The notes below the pieces were generated by a model. The model searched no databases. It was not told the origin of the DNA and worked only from the letters and a program-made list of their open reading frames with translations. A program made the position numbers and the translations under genes. This document shows positions 63,021 to 64,000 of a stretch of 64,000 bases of DNA, piece by piece (the first letter of the stretch is position 1; every line of letters begins with the position of its first letter). This stretch comes from Mameliella sp. MMSF_3455 (GTDB lineage Bacteria; Pseudomonadota; Alphaproteobacteria; Rhodobacterales; Rhodobacteraceae): positions 1-64,000 of the forward strand of contig NZ_JASHJL010000013.1 in the NCBI RefSeq assembly GCF_030733205.1, read 5' to 3'.

Positions 63021-64000
63021 TGAATTACGGCACATATTCCGTGGCCAGCTACGGCAGGATGATCCGAAAAAGCCCGCGCATGACCGCCTATGCCAAGGCG
63101 CTGCGCAGTGTGATCACCCCCGGTTGTACCGTGCTGGACCTCGGCGCCGGCTTTGGTTTCTTCTCTCTTCTTTCCTGCCAGTACGGCGCTGGACGGGTCA
63201 TCGCGGTGGAACCGGCCGGGGCGATCGAACTGGGTCCGGAACTGGCGCGCGCCAACGGCTGCGCCGACCGCATCACCTTCGTCCGGGGTGTCTCCCGAGA
63301 GCTGGGAGAGGACTGCCGCGCCGATGTGATCATCGCCGACCTGCGCGGCTCGATTCCCTTGTTCACACATCACATCCCCACCATCGTCGATGCCCGTACA
63401 CGGCTCTTGGCGCCGGAGGGCGTGCTGGTGACGCAGCGCGACAGGCTGCGGTGTGCGTTGGTCAGCGATGGGTCACTTGCCGAGCGATTCGACCCCTGGG
63501 ATACAAATCCCTTCGGGGTCGACCTGTCCCTTGGTCGCCGCTTTTCCGTTGCGAATACGCACAAGGTCAGTGTCACCGCCGAGGCACAGATTTCCGACGC
63601 TGCGGATCTGGGCGAACTGGACTACGCGAGGATCTCGGATCCCAGCTTTTCGGGCGAGGTGACGCTTTCCGCGACCCGGGCGGCGCAGGCGCACGGGGTG
63701 CTCGTCTGGTTCGACGCGGAACTGGCGGGCGGGTTCGGGTTCTCGAACGCGCCCGAGGCGCCGCCTCTCACCTATGGTCAACTTTTCCTGCCCTTCGAGC
63801 ACCCGGTCGACATGAGCCCCGGCGACACCGCGGAGGTGTCTCTGGATTTCTGCTATTCCTCCGGCGGCTATCCGATTTCCTGGAAATCGCGGATCACGCG
63901 CGCAGGGGCGCCCGACCTGCGGTACGCGCAATCCACGGCGCTCAGCGATTTCGTCACCGCCGCGGATCTGCGCCGTCGTTCCGGTTCCTATTGCCCGCCG
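63021..64000 (+). CDS. PRMT-like SAM-dependent methyltransferase, truncated by window end
   Basis: An open frame of 326 codons from the ATG at 63021 to the window edge, no stop. The N-terminus, NYGTYSVASYGRMIRKSPRMTAY (quoted as YGRMIRKSPRMTAY), followed by VLDLGAGFGFFSLL (38-51) and VIAVEPAG (60-67), is like protein arginine methyltransferases. The double-Glu loop SExMG is replaced by ADLRGS (106-111), so arginine may not be the substrate. A beta-sandwich-like C-terminal part follows. It lies 6 bases after the kinase gene and belongs to the operon. Confidence 0.75.

Noticed and set aside
1-64000. CRISPR arrays, insertion sequences, prophage or rRNA genes
   Set aside because: No regularly spaced repeats, transposase or integrase motifs, phage structural genes or rRNA sequence were found on either strand.

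Overview
This window looks like a chromosomal segment of a GC-rich alphaproteobacterium, most likely Rhodobacterales (Roseobacter group). The evidence is the gene order of the ribosomal block, the Rhodobacter-like ribosomal proteins, the strong codon bias, and RTX/DUF4214 secretion proteins typical of marine roseobacters. No insertion sequences, phage genes or CRISPR arrays were seen.

Region 1 (1-26.9 kb) is the S10-spc-alpha ribosomal protein block: rpsJ-rplC-rplD-rplW, rplB-rpsS-rplV-rpsC-rplP, rpmC-rpsQ-rplN-rplX-rplE-rpsN-rpsH-rplF-rplR, rpsE-rpmD, rplO-secY-adk, and rpsM-rpsK-rpoA-rplQ. Unrelated genes interrupt it three times: a glycosyltransferase after rplW; a ParB-like glycosylation-locus protein, a muramidase-like lipoprotein, a 2OG-Fe(II) oxygenase and a hybrid histidine kinase after rplP; and an MBL-fold protein, two overlapping cytochromes P450, an RNA helicase and a membrane protein after rpmD. 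Strong hairpin terminators and fresh promoters at these joints suggest the block is transcribed as several units.

Region 2 (26.9-38.9 kb) holds paiB-like, mtaB and dapF on the minus strand and a tRNA-Lys(TTT). After them come four genes with FNR/Crp-type palindromes at their promoters: an aminoglycoside-phosphotransferase/ATP-binding kinase, a PhaC-like polyester synthase, a cation P-type ATPase and PEP synthase. Three of these palindromes lie 28.5-29.5 bp upstream of a TANNNT -10 element, which is class II activator geometry. I read this as an oxygen-limitation module; its kinase/P-type-ATPase content resembles the mycobacterial hypoxia regulon.

Region 3 (39-48.3 kb) is catabolism and iron uptake: an Lrp/AsnC regulator divergent from a fused indolepyruvate:ferredoxin oxidoreductase, a bifunctional enoyl-CoA hydratase/3-hydroxyacyl-CoA dehydrogenase, and a ferric-iron binding protein convergent with an iron ABC permease.

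Region 4 (48.3-56.7 kb) is the cell surface: a large RTX protein with a clan-A-like glycoside hydrolase domain and DUF4214 domains, a second RTX protein, a metallophosphoesterase, an exopolysaccharide sugar transferase and a Wza-type export lipoprotein.

Region 5 (57.0 kb to the end) is a compact, translationally coupled RiPP operon of lasso-peptide type: nucleotidyltransferase, ABC exporter, asparagine-synthetase-like cyclase, a 53-residue precursor with a YxxPxLxxxG leader motif, an HPr-kinase-like protein and a protein-arginine-methyltransferase-like enzyme cut by the window edge. The leader-binding and protease genes (B1/B2) are not in view and would be expected beyond 64000. All function calls are from reading the sequence; no database search was run.
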